64,000 bases of DNA from Orrella daihaiensis (GTDB taxonomy: Bacteria > Pseudomonadota > Gammaproteobacteria > Burkholderiales > Burkholderiaceae_B), in the NCBI RefSeq assembly GCF_022811525.1, contig NZ_CP063982.1, forward strand, positions 496,001 to 560,000. The letters are read 5' to 3'. Below, piece by piece: positions 55,337-63,774 of this stretch (positions within the stretch are counted from its first letter, which is position 1; each line of letters starts with the position of its first letter). The notes below the pieces were generated by a model. The model did not search any database, was not told the DNA's origin, and saw only the letters and a list, made by a program, of their open reading frames with translations. Made by a program: the position numbers and the translations under genes.

Positions 55337-55793
55337 GTGAGCCTGTCCGGTGATGCGATAACAAACGTTTGACTGCATCTGCTAAGGGGCCTTCCTGAAG
55401 CTGACTACTCAGAGCATCGAAATGGTTTAAGTCGGTTTCGTCCAAGGGCCGAGCCGCTTTGCGAGCCTGAGTCGCAGGTGGCGTATTTGGTCGGGTGGCG
55501 ACCTTGATCTTAAGAATCTCGGCATTCCAGCCGGCCGCCTGAATGCTTTTGAGCAATGTAGGTTGTAATTGGCGCAATTTGGCTGCTAGAGCCGAGTGGT
55601 CGGCAATGAGCGTGAGCTCAGAGCCTTTGATCTGCGCTACAGCGAAGCCTTTGCGCATGGCTGCGGGTAACTCTTTACTAATCGCGTCCTGTAATGCTAG
55701 CAATCGCTGTGCGGTTACCAGGACAGTGCCCGTCTTTTGTCCTTGCTCGGCCCACTCCAATGCGTGACTAGCAACCGCTTTACCCATGCTCAA
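55317..55793 (-). CDS. dciA: DUF721 family protein, probable helicase loader DciA
   Basis: A 158-residue basic protein of the DUF721 family, the DciA group that loads DnaB-type replicative helicase in bacteria without DnaC. The conserved KH-like core is at about 20-100: LLALQDAISKELPAAMRKGFAVAQIKGSELTLIADHSALAAKLRQLQPTLL. The C-terminal part is longer, polar and probably disordered (ATRPNTPPATQARKAARP). The family link is by pattern and by its position next to lpxC and secA, where DUF721 genes are often found. A second start at 55787 is possible. Confidence 0.8.
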   Translation of the reverse strand: MSMGKAVASHALEWAEQGQKTGTVLVTAQRLLALQDAISKELPAAMRKGFAVAQIKGSELTLIADHSALAAKLRQLQPTLLKSIQAAGWNAEILKIKVATRPNTPPATQARKAARPLDETDLNHFDALSSQLQEGPLADAVKRLLSHHRTGSQKNNRS

Positions 55794-55854
55794 CTCAAAG
55801 ATTTCAATAGTCTGTTAGGGTAACGGACTTTCGCCAACTGAACAAACTTTGCAA

Positions 55855-56448
55855 ATGTCTATAAGGACCGTCAACCTGATCGGGAAATTCAGGCGCCATT
55901 TTGTTTATGGCTTACTGTTTTGCTTGTCACTCGCATCTACGCCGGCAGGTACGTTGGCAGCCGTAGAAGAGCAGACAGTAACGCCATCACTCAAACGGAT
56001 AGAAGAGCTATTTGGCGTAGCAGGTCTAACGGACACGAGAGTGGTGTGGCCAGTGGCTGGACCCTATCGAATCAGCTCTAGCTACGGTGTCCGACGCCAT
56101 CCAATTAAGCGTAAGCCCGTATTCCACCATGGTCTAGACATTGCTGCTGTGTCTGGTACGCCGATTGTTGCCGTGGCAGTAGGACGGGTTGTATTCGCGG
56201 GATGGCGCTCCGGTTATGGTCGAGTCGTTGAAATTGAGCATGGGCGAGGATGGCTGTCACGCTATGCGCATGCCAAATCGTTAACAGTCAGGAAAGGGCA
56301 GCTCGTACTGGCTGGACAAATGATTGGCAGGGTTGGTCGGTCAGGCCATGCGACTGGTGCCCATTTGCATCTTGAGTTTGAGGCATCCGGCAAGCGGATT
56401 GACCCAATGGCCTTCTGGGCAGAGGTCAGTGTCAGTAGCTCACAGTAG
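55855..56448 (+). CDS. M23 family peptidase (LytM domain)
   Basis: A 197-residue exported protein. It has an N-terminal signal or membrane segment (about 12-37: HFVYGLLFCLSLASTPAGTLA), a short linker, and a C-terminal LytM/M23 domain (about 85-190). Zinc ligands are in FHHGLDIAAVSGTP (HxxxD) and ATGAHLHLEFEASG (HxH), so it is likely an active peptidoglycan endopeptidase, not a degenerate activator. YISSSYG-like sequence RISSSYGVRRHP opens the domain. The ATG at 55855 is preferred to a TTG at 55849. It is divergent from dciA. Confidence 0.9.
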   Translation: MSIRTVNLIGKFRRHFVYGLLFCLSLASTPAGTLAAVEEQTVTPSLKRIEELFGVAGLTDTRVVWPVAGPYRISSSYGVRRHPIKRKPVFHHGLDIAAVSGTPIVAVAVGRVVFAGWRSGYGRVVEIEHGRGWLSRYAHAKSLTVRKGQLVLAGQMIGRVGRSGHATGAHLHLEFEASGKRIDPMAFWAEVSVSSSQ

Positions 56449-56516
56449 CCCTGACGCCTGCGGTACACTTATCAGCTTATATGGCGGGACTCGTAAGCCG
56501 CTAGGATCTGTTGCGC

Positions 56517-59282
56517 ATGTTATCTCTAATTAAGAAAGTCTTTGGTTCCCGAAACGACCGGCTGTTGAAGCAGCTAAACAAAGATGTCAAGCGCATCAAT
56601 GCGCTCGAGCCCTCCATGCAGGCCTTGTCTGATCAGCAGCTTCAGGCGCTGTCGGCCAAACTCAAAGAACGGGTTCAAGGCGGTGAGGCGCTGAATGCGA
56701 TTTTGCCGGAAGCGTTCGCACTTGTTCGTGAGTCGAGTCAGCGAGTGTTCGGGATGAGGCACTTTGATGTGCAATTGATCGGTGGCATGGTCTTGCACTC
56801 TGGAAAAATTGCCGAGATGCGCACCGGTGAAGGTAAAACGCTAATGGCAACATTACCGGTTTACCTGAACGCTTTGACTGGGCGCGGCGTTCATGTTGTG
56901 ACCGTGAACGACTATCTGGCTAGGCGCGATGCTGAATGGATGGGACAGTTGTATAACTTCCTCGGTATGAGCGTAGGCGTCGTCGTGCCGCAACAAAGCA
57001 ATGAAGAAAAGCGTGCTGCCTATCGGTCAGACATCACGTACGGCACCAATAATGAGTTCGGATTTGACTATCTAAGAGACAACATGGAGTATCGCGCTGA
57101 AGACCGTCGACAGCGTGGTCTCGTGTTTGCGATTGTGGATGAGGTCGATTCGATCTTGATTGATGAGGCCCGCACGCCTCTGATCATTTCTGGTCAAGCA
57201 GAAGACCACACTGCGCTCTATCAGGCGATGAACATGGTGCCGCCATTGCTGACCAGAATGCAGAGCGAGCCAAAGACAAATGAGCCCGACCCAGAAGGCG
57301 ACTATTGGGTCGATGAGAAAAACCATCAAGTGTATCTGTCAGAGGCTGGGCACGAAAACTCAGAGAGAATTTTGACGGAAAAAGGCTTATTGCCAGAGGG
57401 CCAATCTCTTTATGATCCGCGCAACATCTCACTGATGCATCACTTGATGGCATCTTTGCGTGCCCATAGTCTGTTTCACCGAGACCAACACTACGTCGTT
57501 CAAGACGGTGAGGTGGTCATTGTTGACGAGTTTACCGGGCGCCTGATGGTGGGGCGTCGTTGGTCAGATGGATTGCATCAGGCAGTCGAGGCCAAAGAGA
57601 ACTGCAAAATACAGTTTGAGAACCAGACCTTGGCATCGATTACCTTCCAAAACTATTTCCGCATGTATGAAAAGCTTGCGGGCATGACTGGTACAGCCGA
57701 TACCGAGGCATATGAATTCCAGGAGATCTATGGGTTAGAGACGGTCATTGTGCCTACCAATAAGCCCATGATCCGCAAGGATACGCATGACCAGATTTAC
57801 AAGACTGATCAAGAGAAATATAACGCCATCCTGAACGATATTCGTGATTGCCAATCGCGTGGCCAACCTGTTTTGGTAGGTACCACCAGTGTGGAGAACT
57901 CCGAATTACTGTCCAAAGCCCTAACGGCTGCGGGTCTGAAGCACGAAGTCCTCAACGCCAAGCAGCATGCGCGCGAGGCGGAGATCGTGGCGCAGGCAGG
58001 CAAGCCGGGCGCCATTACGATTGCCACCAACATGGCAGGCCGGGGCACCGACATTGTGCTCGGTGGGAATGTGCTGAAGCAGATTGAGCTGTTGCTATCC
58101 GACCAATCATTGGATGAAGCCACTCGTGAGACGAAAGCCCAGGAGTTGCGTGATGGCTGGCAAGCGTTGCACCAACAGGTTTTAGATGCAGGTGGCTTGC
58201 ACATCATTGGAACAGAGCGGCACGAGTCACGCCGAATTGATAATCAGCTACGTGGTCGTGCAGGGCGCCAAGGCGATCCCGGGTCATCTCGCTTTTATCT
58301 ATCACTAGACGATTCGCTGATGCGAATCTTTGCGGGTGATCGTGTCAGAGCCATCATGGATCGTCTGAAGTTGCCCGAAGGTGAGCCCATCGAGGCTGGC
58401 ATGGTCAACCGATCGATCGAATCGGCGCAGCGCAAGGTGGAAAGCCGCAACTTTGATATCCGCAAGCAACTGCTCGAGTATGACGATGTCGCCAACGATC
58501 AGCGCCGTGTGCTCTATGGTCAGCGCAACGAGGTGCTCGACAGTACCAATGTGGGTGAGCAAGTCGAGAGCTTGCGCGATGGCGCTCTAACCGATGTGGT
58601 CCGTGAGTTTGTTCCCGAGGGCTCAGTCGAGGAGCAGTGGGACTTGGCTGCTCTGCAAAAAGTGCTGGAATCAGACTGGCAGCTCGATGTGCCGATTGTT
58701 CAAACGGTAGAGAATTCGAAAGAGTTTGGCGAAGAAGATATTGTTGAGATGGTCGTCAAAGCCGGTAAAGCGGCATACGACAACAAGATCGCTACTGTGG
58801 GTGAAGACACTTGGCGGCCGTTCGAACGTTCGGTCATGCTTCAAGTCATCGATAACCACTGGCGAGAGCATCTGGCATCGTTAGATCATCTGCGTCAGGG
58901 TATTCATTTGCGCGGTTATGCCCAGAAAAATCCCAAGCAAGAGTACAAGCGCGAAGCAATTGAACTGTTCTCAATGATGTTGCAGCGGGTGCGTGATGAT
59001 GTTGTCAAGCTATTGTTGACCGTCAAGGTGCAAAGCCGTGAAGAGGTAGAAGCGGCTGAACGCGAGGCAGAAAAACAGCATGTGCAAAACGTCCAGTATC
59101 ACCATGCCGATCAGGATGAGGCCTTGGCTGAGCCAGCCTCAGACAAACGTAGTTCCTCGGCACAGGCTGAGCACGCAGGTGGTGCAGCGATGCGCAATCC
59201 ATATGCAAAGGTAGGACGAAATGAGCCATGTCCCTGTGGCAGTGGAAAGAAATTCAAGCACTGTCACGGTAAGCTAGGCTAA
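56517..59282 (+). CDS. secA: Preprotein translocase ATPase SecA
   Basis: SecA drives secretory proteins through SecYEG. The 921-residue protein has NBD1 with Walker A MRTGEGKTLMA at about 100, VTVNDYLARRDAEWMG, IVDEVDSILIDEARTPLIISG, the preprotein cross-linking domain, NBD2 with TNMAGRGTDIVLGG and RGRAGRQGDPGSSRFYLSLDD, the helical scaffold with WREHLASLDHLRQGIHLRGYAQ, and the C-terminal zinc site CPCGSGKKFKHCHG that binds SecB and ribosomes. Start ATG at 56517; an in-frame TTG lies two codons upstream. Confidence 0.98.
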   Translation: MLSLIKKVFGSRNDRLLKQLNKDVKRINALEPSMQALSDQQLQALSAKLKERVQGGEALNAILPEAFALVRESSQRVFGMRHFDVQLIGGMVLHSGKIAEMRTGEGKTLMATLPVYLNALTGRGVHVVTVNDYLARRDAEWMGQLYNFLGMSVGVVVPQQSNEEKRAAYRSDITYGTNNEFGFDYLRDNMEYRAEDRRQRGLVFAIVDEVDSILIDEARTPLIISGQAEDHTALYQAMNMVPPLLTRMQSEPKTNEPDPEGDYWVDEKNHQVYLSEAGHENSERILTEKGLLPEGQSLYDPRNISLMHHLMASLRAHSLFHRDQHYVVQDGEVVIVDEFTGRLMVGRRWSDGLHQAVEAKENCKIQFENQTLASITFQNYFRMYEKLAGMTGTADTEAYEFQEIYGLETVIVPTNKPMIRKDTHDQIYKTDQEKYNAILNDIRDCQSRGQPVLVGTTSVENSELLSKALTAAGLKHEVLNAKQHAREAEIVAQAGKPGAITIATNMAGRGTDIVLGGNVLKQIELLLSDQSLDEATRETKAQELRDGWQALHQQVLDAGGLHIIGTERHESRRIDNQLRGRAGRQGDPGSSRFYLSLDDSLMRIFAGDRVRAIMDRLKLPEGEPIEAGMVNRSIESAQRKVESRNFDIRKQLLEYDDVANDQRRVLYGQRNEVLDSTNVGEQVESLRDGALTDVVREFVPEGSVEEQWDLAALQKVLESDWQLDVPIVQTVENSKEFGEEDIVEMVVKAGKAAYDNKIATVGEDTWRPFERSVMLQVIDNHWREHLASLDHLRQGIHLRGYAQKNPKQEYKREAIELFSMMLQRVRDDVVKLLLTVKVQSREEVEAAEREAEKQHVQNVQYHHADQDEALAEPASDKRSSSAQAEHAGGAAMRNPYAKVGRNEPCPCGSGKKFKHCHGKLG

Positions 59283-59611
59283 AACTACTAGTGTTTAGAA
59301 GATTCAACGTAATTAAACCCGTGGTCGCGGGTTTCTGATGGCAATTTGTGTCAGTGAGCCAAAAAGTCCAAGTGAAGCAGAAAAGTCTTAGACTATCGGC
59401 TTCATTGAAACTATTTTTTCTGACTATGGTCTAAACTCGTTAGACTAAGATTTCGTCAGAAGCCATTAATAACCCATAACCCGCTATGTCGGCGGGTCAA
59501 GTGTTGGGTAACTGCCATTGCAGTTAGAATGAGTTGGTAGATCCAAGATTTAGTGACAGGTGAGCAGTCTTGCCATGGGGTAAGGCGGGCATGCCAAGCA
59601 GGAGATAGGCC
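59283..59611 (+). other. secA-ftsH intergenic region with nested inverted repeats
   Basis: This 329-base gap holds no credible gene. It holds a short hairpin after secA (AAACCCG 59315-59321 with CGGGTTT 59328-59334, no T run). An 11-base palindrome AGTCTTAGACT is at 59384-59394, and a nested pair follows: TTCTGAC 59418-59424 with GTCAGAA 59455-59461 around GTCTAA 59429-59434 with TTAGAC 59440-59445. A further hairpin is ACCCGC 59479-59484 with GCGGGT 59492-59497, within ACCCA/TGGGT arms. A TAGAAT at 59525 could be the ftsH -10. Confidence 0.65.
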
Positions 59612-61501
59612 GTGAACAATTCGTTTTCCAAGATCGCCGTGTGGATGGTTATTGCACTGGTGTTATTTACCGTCTTCAGACAGTTTGACGGTCGTCCGGC
59701 TGCGCAGGAGTCTGTTAGCTACACCCAGTTCATGGATGATGCCCAGGCCGGCAAAATCCGTAAGGTTGATGTCCAGGGTGATGTCCTGCACGTGACACCA
59801 GATAACGGTCGTCCCTACACCATTACATCGCCTGGTGACCTCTGGATGGTCTCAGATCTCATGAAAGCGGGCGTTCAGGTTTCCGGCAAAGCCCGTGAAG
59901 AACCCTCTCTGCTGATGAGCATCTTTGTGTCATGGTTCCCCATGCTGCTTCTGATTGCAGTCTGGATATTTTTTATGCGCCAGATGCAGGGCGGTGGCAA
60001 GGGCGGTGCGTTCAGTTTCGGTAAGTCAAAAGCTCGCATGCTCGATGAGTCATCAAACAACATCACGTTTGCAGACGTGGCAGGATGTGATGAGGCCAAG
60101 GAAGATGTCCAGGAATTGGTGGATTTCCTCCGAGATCCGTCGAAATTCCAAAAGCTAGGAGGGCACATCCCTCGTGGTGTTCTGATGGTGGGTTCACCTG
60201 GTACTGGTAAGACCCTCTTGGCCAAGGCAATCGCTGGGGAGGCCAAAGTACCATTCTTCAGTATCTCTGGCTCAGATTTTGTTGAGATGTTCGTAGGTGT
60301 GGGTGCGGCTCGCGTGCGGGATATGTTTGAGAATGCCAAAAAGCATGCGCCTTGCATCATCTTTATCGACGAGATTGACGCTGTTGGTCGCCAGCGTGGC
60401 GCGGGTCTCGGTGGCGGTAACGACGAGCGTGAGCAGACTTTGAATCAGATGTTGGTTGAGATGGACGGCTTTGAGACCGGCCAAGGCGTTATTGTGATTG
60501 CGGCCACCAACCGCCCTGATGTGCTCGACCCGGCATTGTTGCGTCCAGGCCGATTTGATCGCCAGGTGGTCGTGCCATTGCCGGATATCCGCGGTCGCGA
60601 GCAGATCCTGCGTGTTCACATGCGCAAAGTGCCGATCGGTCAGAACGTCGATCCTATGGTCCTTGCACGTGGTACTCCCGGGTTTTCTGGTGCAGACCTT
60701 GCCAATCTGGTTAACGAAGCTGCTCTGTTTGCTGCACGCCGAAGCGGGCGCTTGGTCGATATGGCTGATTTTGAAAAAGCCAAAGACAAGATCATCATGG
60801 GTGCCGAGCGTCGTTCAATCGTGATGCCCGAGGAAGAGCGCCGTAATACGGCCTACCACGAGTCGGGGCATGCAGTGGTTGCGCGTATGCTCCCTAAAAC
60901 CGATCCTGTGCATAAAGTGACCATCATCCCGCGAGGCCGGGCGCTAGGTGTGACGATGCAATTGCCTGAGGGTGATCGTTACAGCATGGACAAGGAGCGT
61001 TTGCTCTCCACTATCGCAGTGCTCTTTGGCGGGCGTATTGCTGAAGAGATTTTCATGAATCAGATGACCACGGGCGCTTCGAATGACTTCGAGCGCGCTA
61101 CGGCGATTGCACGCGATATTGTGACGCGCTACGGGATGACGACTGAGCTTGGGCCGATGGTTTACGCCGAGAATGAGGGCGAAGTTTTCCTTGGTCGCAG
61201 CGTCACAAAAACCACCCATGTCTCTGAAGCAACCATGCAAAAGGTTGATTCAGAAATTCGCAAGATCATCGATGAGCAGTATCAGCGCGCTCGCCAGATT
61301 CTTGAGGATAACCGCGCCAAGGTGGAATCAATGGCCAAGGCTTTGCTCGAGTGGGAAACTATCGACTCTGATCAAATCAACGACATTATTGAGGGTCGTC
61401 CTCCACGTCCACCTAAGGTGCCCGATGCACCATTGGATTCGACTCCGCCGGCGGGTCCAGCAGCGGATGCGCGTGGTGGGAACCCTGCCGAGGCCGTCTA
61501 G
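59612..61501 (+). CDS. ftsH: ATP-dependent zinc metalloprotease FtsH
   Basis: FtsH is the hexameric membrane protease that degrades misassembled membrane proteins and LpxC. The 629-residue protein starts with GTG behind a GGAG site. It has two membrane helices (about 6-23 and 100-120) around a periplasmic domain. The AAA+ module follows, with Walker A GSPGTGKTLLAKA near 193, Walker B IIFIDEIDAVG, and the second region of homology NRPDVLDPALLRPGRFDRQ. The protease motif HESGH is at about 416. The tail is proline- and alanine-rich. Confidence 0.98.
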   Translation: MNNSFSKIAVWMVIALVLFTVFRQFDGRPAAQESVSYTQFMDDAQAGKIRKVDVQGDVLHVTPDNGRPYTITSPGDLWMVSDLMKAGVQVSGKAREEPSLLMSIFVSWFPMLLLIAVWIFFMRQMQGGGKGGAFSFGKSKARMLDESSNNITFADVAGCDEAKEDVQELVDFLRDPSKFQKLGGHIPRGVLMVGSPGTGKTLLAKAIAGEAKVPFFSISGSDFVEMFVGVGAARVRDMFENAKKHAPCIIFIDEIDAVGRQRGAGLGGGNDEREQTLNQMLVEMDGFETGQGVIVIAATNRPDVLDPALLRPGRFDRQVVVPLPDIRGREQILRVHMRKVPIGQNVDPMVLARGTPGFSGADLANLVNEAALFAARRSGRLVDMADFEKAKDKIIMGAERRSIVMPEEERRNTAYHESGHAVVARMLPKTDPVHKVTIIPRGRALGVTMQLPEGDRYSMDKERLLSTIAVLFGGRIAEEIFMNQMTTGASNDFERATAIARDIVTRYGMTTELGPMVYAENEGEVFLGRSVTKTTHVSEATMQKVDSEIRKIIDEQYQRARQILEDNRAKVESMAKALLEWETIDSDQINDIIEGRPPRPPKVPDAPLDSTPPAGPAADARGGNPAEAV

Positions 61502-61513
61502 TACAGGGTTTTT

Positions 61514-62362
61514 ATGTCGACAATTTGGCAGTGTGGGCGCTTTGAGTTTGACCTCAAGCGCCCTGTTTTAATGGGAATCGTGAATGTCACTCCCGATTCG
61601 TTTTCTGACGGTGGTTTACATGCCTCGGCCGAGGCAGCCATCTCTCATGCGCGCAAGTTAATCGATGAGGGTGCGCAGATCCTCGATATAGGCGGGGAGT
61701 CCACTAGACCGGGTGCCGAACCAGTCCCTACAAAGCGTGAGCTCGAGCGGGTAATGCCGGTGCTCGAGTCCTTGCGTCACGCCGGGGTCGCTTTGTCAGT
61801 CGATACGTGCAAGCCCGAGGTGATGAAGACAGCACTCTCTGCGGGTGCGGACATCATTAACGATGTGACGGGTTTCCGTGATCAAGCTGCACGCGAGGTC
61901 ATTTCAAAGCATCCGTCATGTGGTGTTTGCATTATGCATATGCAAGGTGAGCCGCGCACGATGCAAGTTTCCCCGCATTATGACGATGTGGTGCGAGAAG
62001 TTTCTGATCAGCTCATGCAGGTCGCTCGCGGCCTAGAAGCCCTTGGCATAGGCCGAGAGCGAATTGCGTTAGACCCGGGTTTTGGGTTTGGTAAAACGCA
62101 GACTCATAACTACACGCTGATGCGCCGCCTGAGTGAGTTGGTCGTGCTTGGCTATCCAGTTTTGATCGGGGTATCCCGAAAGTCCATGATTGGAGCTGTG
62201 ACAGGTAGATCGATTGATCAGCGCCTGTCAGGCAGCGTGGCTGCAGCCTTGTTAGCTGTAAACTTTGGTGCTAGGGTCCTGCGGGTGCATGATGTGCAGG
62301 CCACAAGAGATGCGCTTGCTGTTTGGGAAGCAGTGACCTTCGGTTTACAGGAAACTCAATGA
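61514..62362 (+). CDS. folP: Dihydropteroate synthase
   Basis: FolP joins p-aminobenzoate to the pterin in folate synthesis and is the sulfonamide target. The 282-residue TIM-barrel protein has PVLMGIVNVTPDSFSDGG near residue 17, EGAQILDIGGESTRPGAEPV, SVDTCKPEVMKTALSAGADIINDVTG, CIMHMQGEPRTMQ, LDPGFGFGKTQTHN, LIGVSRKSMIGAVTG and a C-terminal RVHDV. It starts 12 bases after ftsH and overlaps glmM as ATGA; ftsH-folP-glmM is a conserved trio. Confidence 0.97.
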   Translation: MSTIWQCGRFEFDLKRPVLMGIVNVTPDSFSDGGLHASAEAAISHARKLIDEGAQILDIGGESTRPGAEPVPTKRELERVMPVLESLRHAGVALSVDTCKPEVMKTALSAGADIINDVTGFRDQAAREVISKHPSCGVCIMHMQGEPRTMQVSPHYDDVVREVSDQLMQVARGLEALGIGRERIALDPGFGFGKTQTHNYTLMRRLSELVVLGYPVLIGVSRKSMIGAVTGRSIDQRLSGSVAAALLAVNFGARVLRVHDVQATRDALAVWEAVTFGLQETQ

Positions 62363-63693
62363 GTCGACGTTATTTCGGCACGGACGGTATACGCGGTGAG
62401 GTCGGGGGCGAAGTTATTAACCCCCAGTTTGCCCTAAAGCTTGGGTACGCGGCCGGACGCGTTTTGGCGCAGCACTCAGGCAGCAAATCCAGGCCCTCCG
62501 TCCTGATTGGAAAAGATACCCGTATTAGCGGGTACATGCTGGAGTCGGCCCTAGAGGCAGGGTTTGCTGCAGCCGGTGTTAATGTGCTCCTAGCCGGTCC
62601 CATTCCGACGCCCGCCGTGGCTTATTTGACCCGAACCTGGCGCCTGTCCGCAGGTATCGTCATCAGTGCATCGCATAATCCCTATCACGACAACGGTATC
62701 AAGTTTTTCTCGCCCCAGGGGATGAAGCTGCCGGATGCAGTCGAGCTTGAGATCGAAGCCGCTTTGCATGAGCCTATGGGTTGTGTGTCGTCTGATTGTT
62801 TAGGGCGTGCACGCCGCATCGACGATGCAGCCGGTCGCTACATAGAGTTTTGTAAGAGCACCTTCGCGTCTGACCTCGATTTATCAGACTTATCGCTAGT
62901 GGTCGATGCGGCCAATGGAGCTGCGTACCACATTGCACCGCACGTTTTTAGAGAGCTTGGGGCCAAGGTGCATGCCATCGGCGTTGAGCCTGACGGATTC
63001 AATATTAATGAAGGCGTAGGTGCCCTGCATCCGGATAATCTGGTTAAAGAGGTTCAAGCGCGTGGTGCAGACTTTGGGATCGCACTTGATGGCGATGCCG
63101 ACCGGATTCAAATGGTTGATGCATCCGGGCGCCTTTATAACGGTGATGAGCTGCTTTACGCCGTGGTGCGCGAGCGAGCCATGCGTACACCAGTTGCTGG
63201 CGTAGTTGGCACGCTCATGAGCAACCTTGGCCTTGAACAGGCCTTTGGTGCATTAAAGATTCCGTTTGAGCGGGCTGCCGTGGGTGACCGCTATGTTCTT
63301 GAAAAGCTCAAAGATAACCAATGGCTCTTTGGCGGCGAGAGCTCTGGGCACTTGCTATGTCTAGATTGTCACACCACCGGTGATGGGATTGTTGCAGGAC
63401 TGCAGGTGCTCGCAGCGCTTAAGCGTCAGCAAACTAGCTTGGCTCATTGGATTAGTGATCTGACTCTTTACCCTCAGGTGATGATTAATGTTCCCATTGA
63501 GCCGGGTACTGACTGGCAGTCGCATGAGCCATTGAAGCGTCGGACCCTGGAAGTCGAGAAGACGCTCGCTGGTAAGGGGCGTGTGCTAATCCGTGCATCT
63601 GGCACCGAACCTAAGTTAAGATTAATGGTCGAGGCGCCTGAAAGTGCTTTAGCCCATGAACTGGCGTTATCTCTGGCTGATAGCCTCGCTTAG
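62359..63693 (+). CDS. glmM: Phosphoglucosamine mutase
   Basis: GlmM interconverts glucosamine 6-phosphate and glucosamine 1-phosphate, feeding UDP-GlcNAc to peptidoglycan and lipopolysaccharide. The 444-residue protein begins MSRRYFGTDGIRGEVG, has the phosphoserine loop GIVISASHNPYHDNGIKFF at about 98-116, the metal loop ALDGDADRIQMVD, the sugar loop GGESSGHLL and the phosphate loop RASGTEPKLRLMVE. The ATG at 62359 overlaps the folP stop; upstream in-frame codons are inside folP. Confidence 0.98.
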   Translation: MSRRYFGTDGIRGEVGGEVINPQFALKLGYAAGRVLAQHSGSKSRPSVLIGKDTRISGYMLESALEAGFAAAGVNVLLAGPIPTPAVAYLTRTWRLSAGIVISASHNPYHDNGIKFFSPQGMKLPDAVELEIEAALHEPMGCVSSDCLGRARRIDDAAGRYIEFCKSTFASDLDLSDLSLVVDAANGAAYHIAPHVFRELGAKVHAIGVEPDGFNINEGVGALHPDNLVKEVQARGADFGIALDGDADRIQMVDASGRLYNGDELLYAVVRERAMRTPVAGVVGTLMSNLGLEQAFGALKIPFERAAVGDRYVLEKLKDNQWLFGGESSGHLLCLDCHTTGDGIVAGLQVLAALKRQQTSLAHWISDLTLYPQVMINVPIEPGTDWQSHEPLKRRTLEVEKTLAGKGRVLIRASGTEPKLRLMVEAPESALAHELALSLADSLA

Positions 63694-63711
63694 CTGTCAT
63701 AATACTGTCAC
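63694..63711 (+). promoter_or_regulatory. Pho box (PhoB site) before the olsB-like gene
   Basis: CTGTCAT at 63694-63700 and CTGTCAC at 63705-63711 are direct repeats with a four-base A/T-rich spacer, only one base off the PhoB consensus. The box starts right after the glmM stop, 64 bases before the next ATG. A further inverted CTGACAG lies at 63736-63742. PhoB would activate the downstream gene under phosphate limitation. Confidence 0.8.
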
Positions 63712-63774
63712 GATTTGGTCAAACTGATGACATAACTGACAGTCACACTGTCGGCATTGTTAAGTGAGGGCCTT

